Below, one piece after another: positions 1 through 7,597 of a stretch of 19,491 nucleotides of DNA. The DNA is taken from NCBI GenBank assembly GCA_007129775.1, contig SKUV01000240.1, positions 1 to 19,491 of the forward strand. Direction: 5' to 3'. Position numbers and translations under genes: made by a program. The notes beneath the pieces are model-generated. The model saw only the letters and a program-made list of their open reading frames with translations. It searched no databases and was not told where the DNA came from. This DNA is from Paracoccaceae bacterium (lineage in GTDB: Bacteria; Pseudomonadota; Alphaproteobacteria; Rhodobacterales; Rhodobacteraceae). The number at the start of each line of letters is the position of its first letter. Within the stretch, counting starts at the first letter, position 1.

Positions 1-1342
1 CCGCCTGCCAGATCAGCGCCAGCGCGGCCTCGGCCCGGGCAGCGCCCAGCACCGGCCCGGCATTGGCGAGGAACTTTTCGGACAGATCGTCATCCGTCAT
101 CGGGTTGTCGCCCTCGCCGCGCGGGTCCAGCACCCGGCGGCGCAAGATCCGCCCGTCGCGCAGCGTCAGCGCCACCCGGCCGCTGCGGCAGCCCGGATAA
201 TCGGACTCGCATTCCGGGTCCACGAAGGTGCGGGTCGCGGAGAGCAGGCGCTGCGCCTCGGGCGTGTCGAAGCTTTCGGGGGCAAGCTCCGCCACGCCCA
301 GCTGGCCATGGATCAGCGCCGCGGCGATGCCGCAGGGCGCGCTCATCTGTGCCTCCAGCAGGTTGCGCGCGGTGATGTGGTCATGGCCCCGCGCGCCGAC
401 CTCGTAAAGCCCGATCTCGATGCCGGTCACATCTTCCGAACTCAGCCCCTCCTCGCGCCGCAGGGCCAGCGCCGCGTCGATGGCGGCGTGATAATGGCGG
501 CAGCAGGGATAGGGCTTGAAATAGGCGGTGGTGACCAGATGGCGCTGGCCGAGCCCTTCGGTGATCTGCCCGGGATCCGCCCGGTCGCGCACCATCGCCT
601 GAAACAGCGCATGCGGCCCCTCCAGACAGGCGGTCGCGCCGGTGATCCCCTCGGCCGCGAGGCCCGCGCAGACCAGCCCGTCGCGCGCGGCCTTGCCGGG
701 ATGGAGCCGCTTCACCTCGGCCCCGTCGTGCAGATATTGCCGCAGCCCACCCGAGAACGACGCCGCAAGCCCCAGCGCGTGGCGGGTGGTCAGCGCATCG
801 CTGCCGGCCATGCGCGACGCCACGGCGGCCGCGCCGAAGACCCCCGCCACCGGCGTGTTGTGCCAGCCGTTGCTGGCCGATGCGGGGTGAATGGCCGAGG
901 CGATGCGCAAAGTCACCTCATAGCCCGCGACCGCTGCGGCGATCAGGCGCGACATGTCGGCGCCCTGCGCCTCGGCCGCGGCGAAGGCTGCCGAGAACAC
1001 GACCCCGCCCGGATGGACCGAGCCGCGGGTCTGGCCATCGTCGAAATCGAGCGCATGGGCCGCCGCCCCGCCCACGAACGCCGCCTCCGGCGCCGAAAGC
1101 CCGGCGCGCTGGCCGATGGGCGTGGCCACCGGCCGCGCCCCCTGCGCCACGGCCCAACGCATCAACGCCTGCGTCACCGGCATGCCGGCCCCGGCCAAGG
1201 CGCAGGCGAGGTAATCCACCATAGCCCGGCGCAGCGCGTGGAGCGCCGCGTCGGGCAGATCGCCGGCCTCCAGCCCCGCCACATGGGCCGCAAGCTGGCC
1301 CGAGAGCGTCTCGCCCCCCGTCGTCGTTGTGCGGACATTCAT
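1..1342 (-). CDS. MmgE/PrpD family protein (C-terminus beyond window)
   Basis: The minus-strand frame is open from an ATG at 1342-1340 to the left edge (447 codons), so the protein is nearly complete compared with the usual 450-480 aa of the family; its stop lies outside. I translated it by hand. It begins MNVRTTTTGGETLSGQ, and residues 96-102 read HALDFDD, followed by SVHPGG at about 108-113. This is the conserved His/Asp-rich N-terminal signature of the MmgE/PrpD fold. The family includes 2-methylcitrate dehydratase, cis-aconitate decarboxylase and iminodisuccinate epimerase, so the fold is secure but the reaction is not. The start is supported by a strong AGGAGG seven bases upstream and by a 4-bp ATGA overlap with the acyl-CoA synthetase stop, implying translational coupling. 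It is the last visible gene of the operon. No signal peptide is seen, so it is probably cytoplasmic. Confidence 0.88.
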   Translation of the reverse strand, partial: MNVRTTTTGGETLSGQLAAHVAGLEAGDLPDAALHALRRAMVDYLACALAGAGMPVTQALMRWAVAQGARPVATPIGQRAGLSAPEAAFVGGAAAHALDFDDGQTRGSVHPGGVVFSAAFAAAEAQGADMSRLIAAAVAGYEVTLRIASAIHPASASNGWHNTPVAGVFGAAAVASRMAGSDALTTRHALGLAASFSGGLRQYLHDGAEVKRLHPGKAARDGLVCAGLAAEGITGATACLEGPHALFQAMVRDRADPGQITEGLGQRHLVTTAYFKPYPCCRHYHAAIDAALALRREEGLSSEDVTGIEIGLYEVGARGHDHITARNLLEAQMSAPCGIAAALIHGQLGVAELAPESFDTPEAQRLLSATRTFVDPECESDYPGCRSGRVALTLRDGRILRRRVLDPRGEGDNPMTDDDLSEKFLANAGPVLGAARAEAALALIWQA

Positions 1343-3453
1343 GGGCTTTCCTCCTTCACCACGAGCGCGTCGAGCGCCACCACTCCCTGCCCTTCCGGCC
1401 GAACCAGCAGCGGGTTGACCTCGGCCTCCGACAGCCCCGGCGCCGCAAGCCCCAGCCGCGAGAAATCGGCAACCGCCTGCGCCAGAGCGTCCAGATCGCC
1501 GCGCGGCAGGTTGCGATAGCCGTCGAGCGCGCGCAGTTCGGGCAGTTCGGCGATCATCTCGCGCGCCGTGGCCGCATCGACCGGGGCCACGCGCACGGAG
1601 GTCTGGGGCCGCAACTCGGCGGTCACGCCGCCCATGCCCAACACCACGACCGGGCCGACCTCGGGGTCATTGCGCCAGCCGAGGATGACCTCGGCCAGCC
1701 CGTGCGCCATCTCCTGCACCAGCACGCCCTGCAGCCGGGCCTCGGGGGCGGCCGCGCGGGCGCGCTCCAGTAGGTCGGTGGCGACGGCGGGCAGGTCTTG
1801 CGGCGCCACGCCGAGTTTCACCAGCCCCGCGTCGGATTTATGCGCGATGTCAGGCGAGAGCACCTTGACGGCAAGCGGGCCGGGGATGTCGGGCAGCGGC
1901 TTGTCCGGAGCCCAGACCGCGGCCCGCGGCCCCGGCACGCCGAGCGCGGCGAAAAACCGCGCGGCTGCATCCTCGTCCCAGTCGCGGGTTTCGCGCGCGA
2001 GGGTGCCGGCCGCCTCCAGCGCGGCGGGCGCGACCTCGGGCGGATCGGCGGGCGCGCGCCAGCGCAGATAGGCATGGACCGCATCGGCGCAGCTTTCGGG
2101 TGTGCGGAACCCCGCCACCCCCTGTTCGTGCAGCATCGAAAGGCATTCATCGGCCTGCGGCGCGAGGAAGACGGCAAGCGGCTTGCCCCCCAGCTCCGCC
2201 CCGGTGATGCGTTCGCAGATCATCGCGGGGCGCGAGCGGGCCGAAGACCCCATGACCGAGATCACCGCATCGCAATGATCGCTGGCCAGCAACTCGGAAA
2301 GGATACGGGCATAACGCCCGCCCTCGCCCGTGCCCATGGGCAGGTCGATCAGCGGGCTGTCGGAAATCTCGATCCCGGCTTCGGCCAGCCGGGCGCGCAG
2401 ATCCGCGGGCGGCTCGGGCACATGATCGCCCTGCGCGCCGAGCCGGTCGGCGATCATCGCCGCAGCCCCCCCGGTGGCGGTGACCATGGCCACCCCGCGA
2501 CCATTCGGTGGCCCGTGCCCCTCCACCAGCCGGGGCAACTCCACCAGCCCCTCCATCGTCTCCACCCGCAGGATACCATGGGCGCGGAAATAGGCCTGCG
2601 CCACCTCGTCGGCGCCCACCATCGCACCGGTATGGGATGCGGCGAGCCGCCGGCCAAGGGCCGAGCGGCCCAGCTTGTAGGCGATCACCGGCTTGCCGGC
2701 GGCAAAGGCGCGCCGCGCCGCCGCGGCCAGAACCGGCCCGTCGCGCATGGTTTCCAGAAAGAGCAGGATCACCCGGGTTTCGGGATCGTCGGCGAGGATC
2801 GAGACCACATCGCCGACGCCCAGATCGGCTTCGTTGCCGATGGAAACCATCTTGGCAAACCCGATCCCCCGCGCCGCCGCCCGGGTCAGCAGGCTGCCCA
2901 GCATGGAGCCGCTTTGCGACACGACCGACACCGGCCCGGGCACCAGCCGCTCGGCCAGAAGGGCGGCGTTGGTGGTCAGCGGCAGCGCGCCGTGCACATT
3001 GACCAACCCGATGCAGTTCGGCCCCAGCAGCCGCACGCCCCCGGCGCGGGCGCGGGCGACGATACGGTCCTGCAGGGCCGCGCCCTCGGCGCCGATTTCG
3101 GCGAATCCGGCGGTGAAGATCGTGGCCACCGGCACCTTGCGCCTGGCGCATTGGTCGATCACATCCTCGATCGCGCGCGCCGGCACCATGATGAAGGCGT
3201 GATCGATTTCGCCGGGGATCGCGTCCAGATCGGGATAGGCGGGCAGGCCCATCACCTCGGCGCGGCCGGGGTTCACGGGCAGGATGCGCCCGGCAAACCC
3301 CGCCTCGGTCAGATAGCGCTGGGGGCGGGCGTTGTTCTTGGCCGGATCGGCCGAAGCACCGATCAGCGCGACCGAGCGCGGGCGAAAAAGGCTGTCGCCC
3401 AAGGGGCGCGCGGGGGCGGCCGGGCGTGCCGGCGCCGTCAGGTCTGCTGTCAT
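1339..3453 (-). CDS. Acetate--CoA ligase family (ADP-forming type) acyl-CoA synthetase
   Basis: This 704-aa protein has the fused alpha-beta layout of NDP-forming acyl-CoA synthetases. It has a CoA-binding Rossmann domain (about 20-145, with LIGASADP), succinyl-CoA-ligase-like domains (about 150-460, with VSQSGSMLGS at 178-187) and a C-terminal ATP-grasp domain (about 490-700). H274 in ASHTGAMVG matches the phospho-histidine of this family. AHKSDAG around H538 matches the second conserved histidine of the ATP-grasp half, and EVNPLLV at 678-684 is the usual C-terminal metal-site motif. The expected reaction is acid + CoA + ATP (or another NTP) to acyl-CoA; the acid is not predictable. The N-terminal 15 residues are Ala/Pro-rich. 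The start at 3453 follows the upstream gene by 4 bp and has GGGGGAG seven bases away. It lies between a PaaG-like isomerase and MmgE/PrpD, fitting activation of a carboxylic acid made by this operon. Confidence 0.9.
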   Translation of the reverse strand: MTADLTAPARPAAPARPLGDSLFRPRSVALIGASADPAKNNARPQRYLTEAGFAGRILPVNPGRAEVMGLPAYPDLDAIPGEIDHAFIMVPARAIEDVIDQCARRKVPVATIFTAGFAEIGAEGAALQDRIVARARAGGVRLLGPNCIGLVNVHGALPLTTNAALLAERLVPGPVSVVSQSGSMLGSLLTRAAARGIGFAKMVSIGNEADLGVGDVVSILADDPETRVILLFLETMRDGPVLAAAARRAFAAGKPVIAYKLGRSALGRRLAASHTGAMVGADEVAQAYFRAHGILRVETMEGLVELPRLVEGHGPPNGRGVAMVTATGGAAAMIADRLGAQGDHVPEPPADLRARLAEAGIEISDSPLIDLPMGTGEGGRYARILSELLASDHCDAVISVMGSSARSRPAMICERITGAELGGKPLAVFLAPQADECLSMLHEQGVAGFRTPESCADAVHAYLRWRAPADPPEVAPAALEAAGTLARETRDWDEDAAARFFAALGVPGPRAAVWAPDKPLPDIPGPLAVKVLSPDIAHKSDAGLVKLGVAPQDLPAVATDLLERARAAAPEARLQGVLVQEMAHGLAEVILGWRNDPEVGPVVVLGMGGVTAELRPQTSVRVAPVDAATAREMIAELPELRALDGYRNLPRGDLDALAQAVADFSRLGLAAPGLSEAEVNPLLVRPEGQGVVALDALVVKEESP

Positions 3454-3457
3454 GGGC

Positions 3458-4258
3458 TCACTCCCCCGAAAAGACGGGTTTGCGCTTGTCGCGAAAGGCC
3501 ATCACCCCCTCGCGGTGATCGGCCGAGGCGCGCGCCACCCCGGCGGCGAAGCTTTCGATCTCCAGCACCGTGTCGATGGAGGGCGCGCAGGTGGCGGTGA
3601 ACATCTTCTTGGCCAGCGCCAGCACATAGGTGGGCGCCGCGGCCAGGTCGCTGGCGAGTTTCAGGGTCTCGTCCTGCAGCGCCTCGTCGCTCACCACGCG
3701 GTTGATCACGCCCCAGTCCAGCGCCTCGCGCGCGCCCAGCCGCCGGCCGGTCATCACCAGTTCCTTGGCGCGGGCAAGCCCCATGCGCTGGGCCATGAAA
3801 AAGATCGCGCCACCGTCGGGCACCAGCCCGACATTGGTGAAGGCCTGCTGGAAATAGCCGCTTTCGGCCGCGATGATGAGATCCGACGCCATCGCGAGCG
3901 AAAACCCGATCCCCGCGGCCGGGCCGTGCACGGCGGCGATCACCGGCTTTTCGATGCCGTAAACCGCGCGCACCGCGGCGTGGCGGCGCTGCAGTCGGGC
4001 GCGGGCCGCGGGCCCGGTGGTCTTGAGCATGGCGCCGATGTCGGAGCCCGAGCAAAATCCCCGCCCGGCCCCGCACAGCACCACGGCGCGCACCGCCGGG
4101 TCCTCGTGCAGGCTGGCGAAGACCTCGGTCAGGGCGCGATAGGTCGCCTCGTCCAGTGCGTTGAGTTTGTCGGGCCGGTTCAGCCGCACTTCGGCGACCC
4201 CCGGCGCGGGTTGGCCCAGCAGCAGGCCGGCCTCTTCAGCGGCTTTGTCCTGTCCCAT
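3458..4258 (-). CDS. Enoyl-CoA hydratase/isomerase family protein, PaaG-like
   Basis: This is a 266-aa crotonase-fold protein. RLNRPDKLNALD (25-36) and GRGFCSGSD (65-73) form the CoA and oxyanion-hole region, and the C-terminus (ADHREGVMAFRDKRKPVFSGE-like) closely resembles PaaG. Both hydratase glutamates are absent: by alignment to rat mitochondrial crotonase, Glu144 is Ser120 and Glu164 is Phe140. GLVPDGG contains Asp148, matching the catalytic Asp of PaaG-type 1,2-epoxyphenylacetyl-CoA isomerases. I therefore infer an isomerase rather than a hydratase. A longer frame reaches upstream to 4723, but I chose ATG 4258 because it overlaps the dehydrogenase stop by 1 bp (TGATG), has GGAG seven bases upstream, and gives the usual family length. 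Nothing else of the ring-oxidation Paa system is in the window. Confidence 0.88.
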   Translation of the reverse strand: MGQDKAAEEAGLLLGQPAPGVAEVRLNRPDKLNALDEATYRALTEVFASLHEDPAVRAVVLCGAGRGFCSGSDIGAMLKTTGPAARARLQRRHAAVRAVYGIEKPVIAAVHGPAAGIGFSLAMASDLIIAAESGYFQQAFTNVGLVPDGGAIFFMAQRMGLARAKELVMTGRRLGAREALDWGVINRVVSDEALQDETLKLASDLAAAPTYVLALAKKMFTATCAPSIDTVLEIESFAAGVARASADHREGVMAFRDKRKPVFSGE

Positions 4259-5469
4259 CAGGAAGCTCCGGTTGCGGATGGTTCGGGTGCGGTTGCGGTA
4301 GTGTCGGGGGCGGCCGCCTCGGGCGGGCGCGGCGGGCGCTGGCTGAAGCGGCGCTCGAACACCATCTCGCCCAGCCGGTTCTTCAGCATCTCGATGGAGC
4401 CGCCGGCGATCATCCAGCCGCGCGAACGGCGGAAACAGTATTCGACCAGCGACTCGCGCGAATACCCCAGCCCCCCCATGATCTGCACCGCCTCGTTGGC
4501 GGCATTGAAGCCCACCTGGTTGCACATCAGCTTGGCCACGCTGGTATCCTCGGGCGAGGGCAGGCCGCGGTCGGCCTTGGTGGCGGCCCGGTAAAGCAGC
4601 AGTTGCGCGGCCTCCAGCGCCACCAGCATGTCGGCGAATTTCCATTGCAGGCCCTGAAATTCGCACAATTGCCGGCCGAACTGCACCCGGTCGGACGCGT
4701 ATTGCTTCGCCTCGTTGAAGCAATAGCGCCCGTAGGCGAGCGAGCGGGCCGCGTTGCCGATCCGTTCGGCATTGAAGCCCGAGATCTGTTTCTTGAACCC
4801 GCCCGCAGGCAGCAGCACATCCTCGGGCGGGATGAAGACATTGTCGAAAAACATCGGCGCCCAGGCCGCGCCCGACATGAACTGCGAGGTCTTGCCGAAG
4901 GTGAAGCCCTCGGTATCGCGGCGCAGCAGCACCGATCCGATGCCGCGCACGCCGGGGCCGAAGCGCACATAGACCAGATAGACATCGGCGAACGGGTTCG
5001 GAAAAACCTTGGCGCCGTTGATGCGAAAGCCGTTGCCATCGGGCGTGGCCATGGTCTTGAGATCGGTGGTCGCACTGCCGGCGTCGGGTTCGGTCATGCC
5101 CACGGCGATGACCTCGCGGCCTTCGAGGATCGGGCGCAGGAAACGCTCCTTCTGGTCGGGGCTGGCGTATTGCGACAGCGTCCGGATGGCGCCGAAATTG
5201 CCCTCCTGGATAATGTCGGCGCTGCGCGGGCAGACGGCGGCGATCTGTTCGATGGCGATCACCGCATCCATCAGCGTGCCGCCCTGCCCGCCGTCTTCCT
5301 CGGGGATGGTGATGCCCAGGAGGCCGTTTTCGTAGAAGAGTTTTTTCAACTCCCTCGGAAACTGCTCTTCATGGGCGCGGGCGAGCGCGCCCTCCTGCAG
5401 GTGGCGCCGGGCGAAGCCGGCCACCATGTCGGAAAAGATACGCTGTTCGTCGGTGAAGTCGAAATCCAT
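4258..5469 (-). CDS. Acyl-CoA dehydrogenase family protein
   Basis: This 403-aa flavoprotein has the standard three-part fold. It starts FTDEQRIF; GMTEPDAGSATTD at 124-136 is the FAD/substrate-binding middle motif, DRVQFGRQL at 260-268 is in the C-terminal helical domain, and MGGLGYSRE at 331-339 precedes the usual catalytic segment. The common IYEGT motif, whose Glu is the base in medium/short-chain dehydrogenases, is replaced here by IAGGS (354-358), so that Glu is missing. E235 in NAER sits where isovaleryl- and long-chain-type enzymes carry their base, so the protein may still be active. The last 25 residues are a Pro/Ala/Thr-rich tail beyond the domain. The start at 5469 has only a weak ribosome-binding site and follows a 64-bp gap with a stem-loop. 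Expected role: alpha,beta-dehydrogenation of an acyl-CoA, passing electrons to ETF encoded elsewhere. Confidence 0.9.
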   Translation of the reverse strand: MDFDFTDEQRIFSDMVAGFARRHLQEGALARAHEEQFPRELKKLFYENGLLGITIPEEDGGQGGTLMDAVIAIEQIAAVCPRSADIIQEGNFGAIRTLSQYASPDQKERFLRPILEGREVIAVGMTEPDAGSATTDLKTMATPDGNGFRINGAKVFPNPFADVYLVYVRFGPGVRGIGSVLLRRDTEGFTFGKTSQFMSGAAWAPMFFDNVFIPPEDVLLPAGGFKKQISGFNAERIGNAARSLAYGRYCFNEAKQYASDRVQFGRQLCEFQGLQWKFADMLVALEAAQLLLYRAATKADRGLPSPEDTSVAKLMCNQVGFNAANEAVQIMGGLGYSRESLVEYCFRRSRGWMIAGGSIEMLKNRLGEMVFERRFSQRPPRPPEAAAPDTTATAPEPSATGAS

Positions 5470-5497
5470 GTCAGGTCCGTCTCTGTCTTTGGGGGGA

Positions 5498-5518
5498 CGG
5501 GGCGGACGGGCCGCCCCG
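5498..5518 (-). other. Intercistronic stem-loop (C45 gene / acyl-CoA dehydrogenase)
   Basis: Perfect 8-bp all-GC stem CGGGGCGG/CCGCCCCG with a 5-nt loop, in the 64-bp gap between the C45 gene stop and the acyl-CoA dehydrogenase start. In the direction of transcription no U-run follows, so it is not a typical intrinsic terminator. It may slow decay or partly attenuate expression of the downstream metabolic genes. Confidence 0.5.
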
Positions 5519-5533
5519 ACGCACGGGGATGGG

Positions 5534-6643
5534 TCAGGAAAAGGTGTATTCGGTATAGGTGCCGACGCAGGCCGGGCCCGGGGCCGTCCACATCCGCCGC
5601 GCGGTCAGGTCGATCACCGATGACACCAGGGTGAAACCGATGCTGTCCGAATTCGGGTCGGGGTGGCGGCAGATCGAGTACGGAAAGCCCTCGTGATCGG
5701 CCAGCACCTCGCGGACATGGTCCGGGGTTATGCGGCCATGTTTGGCCATCAGCAGGTCGCGCATCCGGCAATCGCGCAAGAGCGTGTCGGGGTGGTTGCG
5801 CGGGCCGTGATCATCCACCTCGGCCTGCGCCTGCGGATTGAGGAAGTGGTTGGAATGCACGACGATCCCCTGTTCGGGGTGGACCTCGTAGGCCTGTCCG
5901 GGCACGCCTTCGATATCGACCGCGCCCTGACCGTCGCCCGCGATGATGTGGTTGCCGGAATGGGAACGGGGCGTTTGCTTCAACATGCGCACCGCATCGG
6001 CGAAGGTCTTGCAGCGCAGCGCCCGCCGCCGGGCCATGCCCGAGGTGGTGCCGCGATCCGCCCGCCGTTCGCGGTTGCTGCGCAGCGCGTTGCCCACGGC
6101 GCCGATGCCGTGCTCGTTCATGCCGTGGCGAAAGAGAATCCCGGCCTCGGTCACGAAGATCAGCGCGGGGTCGCCTTCGATGCGCTGCTCGATCAGCACG
6201 GTGTTGGGCTGGCAGGCCCCGTCCTGGTCCCAGTTCTGGGCCATCAGCGTATGGCCGTCCGCCGTGGCCTCGCCGAGGATCGCGGCGGTGGTGCATTCGT
6301 GATCCTCGGCGGTGCCCTCCTCCACCATGCGGATCAGGCCGGTGCGGATGTTGATGAGATAGATCTCGCGCCGGTCGGCCTCGGCGCCCTCGGCGATCCC
6401 GTCCATCTCTTCCACCAGAGCCGGGTCCAGTTCGCGCAGCATCCCGATGTTGCGCTCCGCGATCTCCAGCGCGGTCTCCCACGCCAGATTGATCTTGCCG
6501 AGCTTGGCCTTGTAGACCTTGATGCTGCCGGCCACCTGCTCGCCGAAGGCGCGGCCGTGGGCGCGCCCCACATCATGCGGCCGACCTTCGGAGCGCAGGA
6601 AGGGCAAGGCCTTGGGCGGGTTTACGTCCTGGATCACTGACAT
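5534..6643 (-). CDS. C45-family autoproteolytic acyltransferase/amidohydrolase (penicillin acyltransferase-like)
   Basis: This 369-aa protein belongs to the C45 N-terminal-nucleophile group, whose best-known member is acyl-CoA:6-aminopenicillanate acyltransferase. HECTTA contains Cys117, the expected site of self-cleavage (bond 116/117) and the nucleophile of the mature large subunit. MAQNWD (134-139) is the conserved strand that follows in this family. The first 116 residues, including EMDGIAEGAEADRREIYLIN, match the small-subunit region. No signal peptide is seen, so it is probably cytoplasmic. Bacterial members are mostly uncharacterised and may hydrolyse or transfer acyl amides; the substrate here is unknown. 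The start at 6643 has AAAGGAT seven bases upstream and lies 21 bp after the permease stop. Its place directly after an ABC importer and before acyl-CoA genes suggests it acts on the imported compound. Confidence 0.85.
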   Translation of the reverse strand: MSVIQDVNPPKALPFLRSEGRPHDVGRAHGRAFGEQVAGSIKVYKAKLGKINLAWETALEIAERNIGMLRELDPALVEEMDGIAEGAEADRREIYLINIRTGLIRMVEEGTAEDHECTTAAILGEATADGHTLMAQNWDQDGACQPNTVLIEQRIEGDPALIFVTEAGILFRHGMNEHGIGAVGNALRSNRERRADRGTTSGMARRRALRCKTFADAVRMLKQTPRSHSGNHIIAGDGQGAVDIEGVPGQAYEVHPEQGIVVHSNHFLNPQAQAEVDDHGPRNHPDTLLRDCRMRDLLMAKHGRITPDHVREVLADHEGFPYSICRHPDPNSDSIGFTLVSSVIDLTARRMWTAPGPACVGTYTEYTFS

Positions 6644-6664
6644 CGCAAGTATCCTTTCGATTGA

Positions 6665-7597
6665 TCAGGCGTTGGGTTGGGTGGGGGCCTGGGCGGATTG
6701 CGCCGCCTTGGCCGCGCGGGCCTCGGCGAGGCTCTGGTTACGGGCCTGCCGGAAGGGGGAGCGCGGGTCGTATCGGTCGCGCAGCCAGTCGCCGATCAGG
6801 TTTGACGAGATCACCACCAGAAAGATCGCGATCCCCGGCAGCGCCGCCAGCCACCATGCGGTGGCGACATAGTTCCGCCCCGAGGCCAGCATCCCGCCCC
6901 ATGTGGCGGTCTCGGCGCCGATGCCGAGCCCGAGGAAGGACAGCGAGGCCAGCGCGAGGATGTTGTAGCCCAGATCGACCGCCGACAGCACCAGCACCGT
7001 GGGCATCACATTGGGCAGCAGATGCTTGAACATCACCCCGAAGGGCGAGACACCCAGCGCGCGGGCCGAGAGCGTGTATTCCCGCTCGCGCAATTGCAGC
7101 ACCTCGCCGCGCACCGGTCGGGCGAAACCCGGCCAGCCGCTGAGAACCAGCGCGATGACGATCTTGTCGGGCCCCTGCCCCAGCACCGCCACCAGCGCGA
7201 TGGCGAGAACGAGGAACGGAAACGCCAGCCAGATATCGACGATCCGCATGATGACCGTGTCCACCCAGCCGCCGAAATAGCCCGAAATCAGGCCGATCAC
7301 GACGCCCAGCATCGCGGTCAGCACCATCACAACCACCCCGATGGCGAGCGAGATTCGCGCGCCGTGGATGATCCGCGACAGCACATCGCGGCCCAGCTGG
7401 TCGGTGCCCAGCCAGTAGCCTTCGGTTCCCGGCGGGCGCAGGCGCATCATCAGCGACTGGGCATTGGGCGGGTGCGGCGCGATCCACGGCGCGAAGATCG
7501 CGAGGATGGCGAAGAAGACCAGCGTCGTCACCGCAAAGACCACGATGATGTTGGGCAGCGGCCGGCCGCGCCGCTTCGGAACGGAGACATGCATCAT
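6665..7597 (-). CDS. ABC transporter permease, DppC-like
   Basis: This 310-aa inner-membrane permease belongs to the dipeptide/oligopeptide family. After a short basic N-terminus comes a membrane segment (about 17-38). Then follow the DppC/OppC-typical periplasmic motif GTDQLGRDVLSRIIHGARISL and about five further hydrophobic segments. The EAA-type loop that contacts the ATPases is SARALGVSPFGVMFKHLLPN. The C-terminus has the family's SSNLIGDWLRDRYDPR and then an Ala/Gln-rich tail. An upstream in-frame extension to 8032 exists, but I chose ATG 7597: it forms an ATGA overlap with the DppB stop, has GGAGGGG six bases upstream, and gives the normal family length. Its partner is the DppB-like permease directly upstream. 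Confidence 0.93.
   Translation of the reverse strand: MMHVSVPKRRGRPLPNIIVVFAVTTLVFFAILAIFAPWIAPHPPNAQSLMMRLRPPGTEGYWLGTDQLGRDVLSRIIHGARISLAIGVVVMVLTAMLGVVIGLISGYFGGWVDTVIMRIVDIWLAFPFLVLAIALVAVLGQGPDKIVIALVLSGWPGFARPVRGEVLQLREREYTLSARALGVSPFGVMFKHLLPNVMPTVLVLSAVDLGYNILALASLSFLGLGIGAETATWGGMLASGRNYVATAWWLAALPGIAIFLVVISSNLIGDWLRDRYDPRSPFRQARNQSLAEARAAKAAQSAQAPTQPNA

Noticed and set aside
1798..3600. 600-codon plus-strand open frame opposite the acyl-CoA synthetase gene, and similar long frames at 308-1519, 8605-10272, 10324-11733 and 14024-15838
   Set aside because: Their translations are Arg/His/Gly-rich with no recognisable domains, and each lies opposite a gene with clear family motifs. They are antisense shadows caused by high GC at third positions.
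4259..4723. N-terminal extension of the enoyl-CoA hydratase/isomerase frame by 155 codons
   Set aside because: The extension overlaps the acyl-CoA dehydrogenase gene in another frame, is low-complexity Arg/Gly/Ala, and ATG 4258 has a ribosome-binding site and gives the family length.
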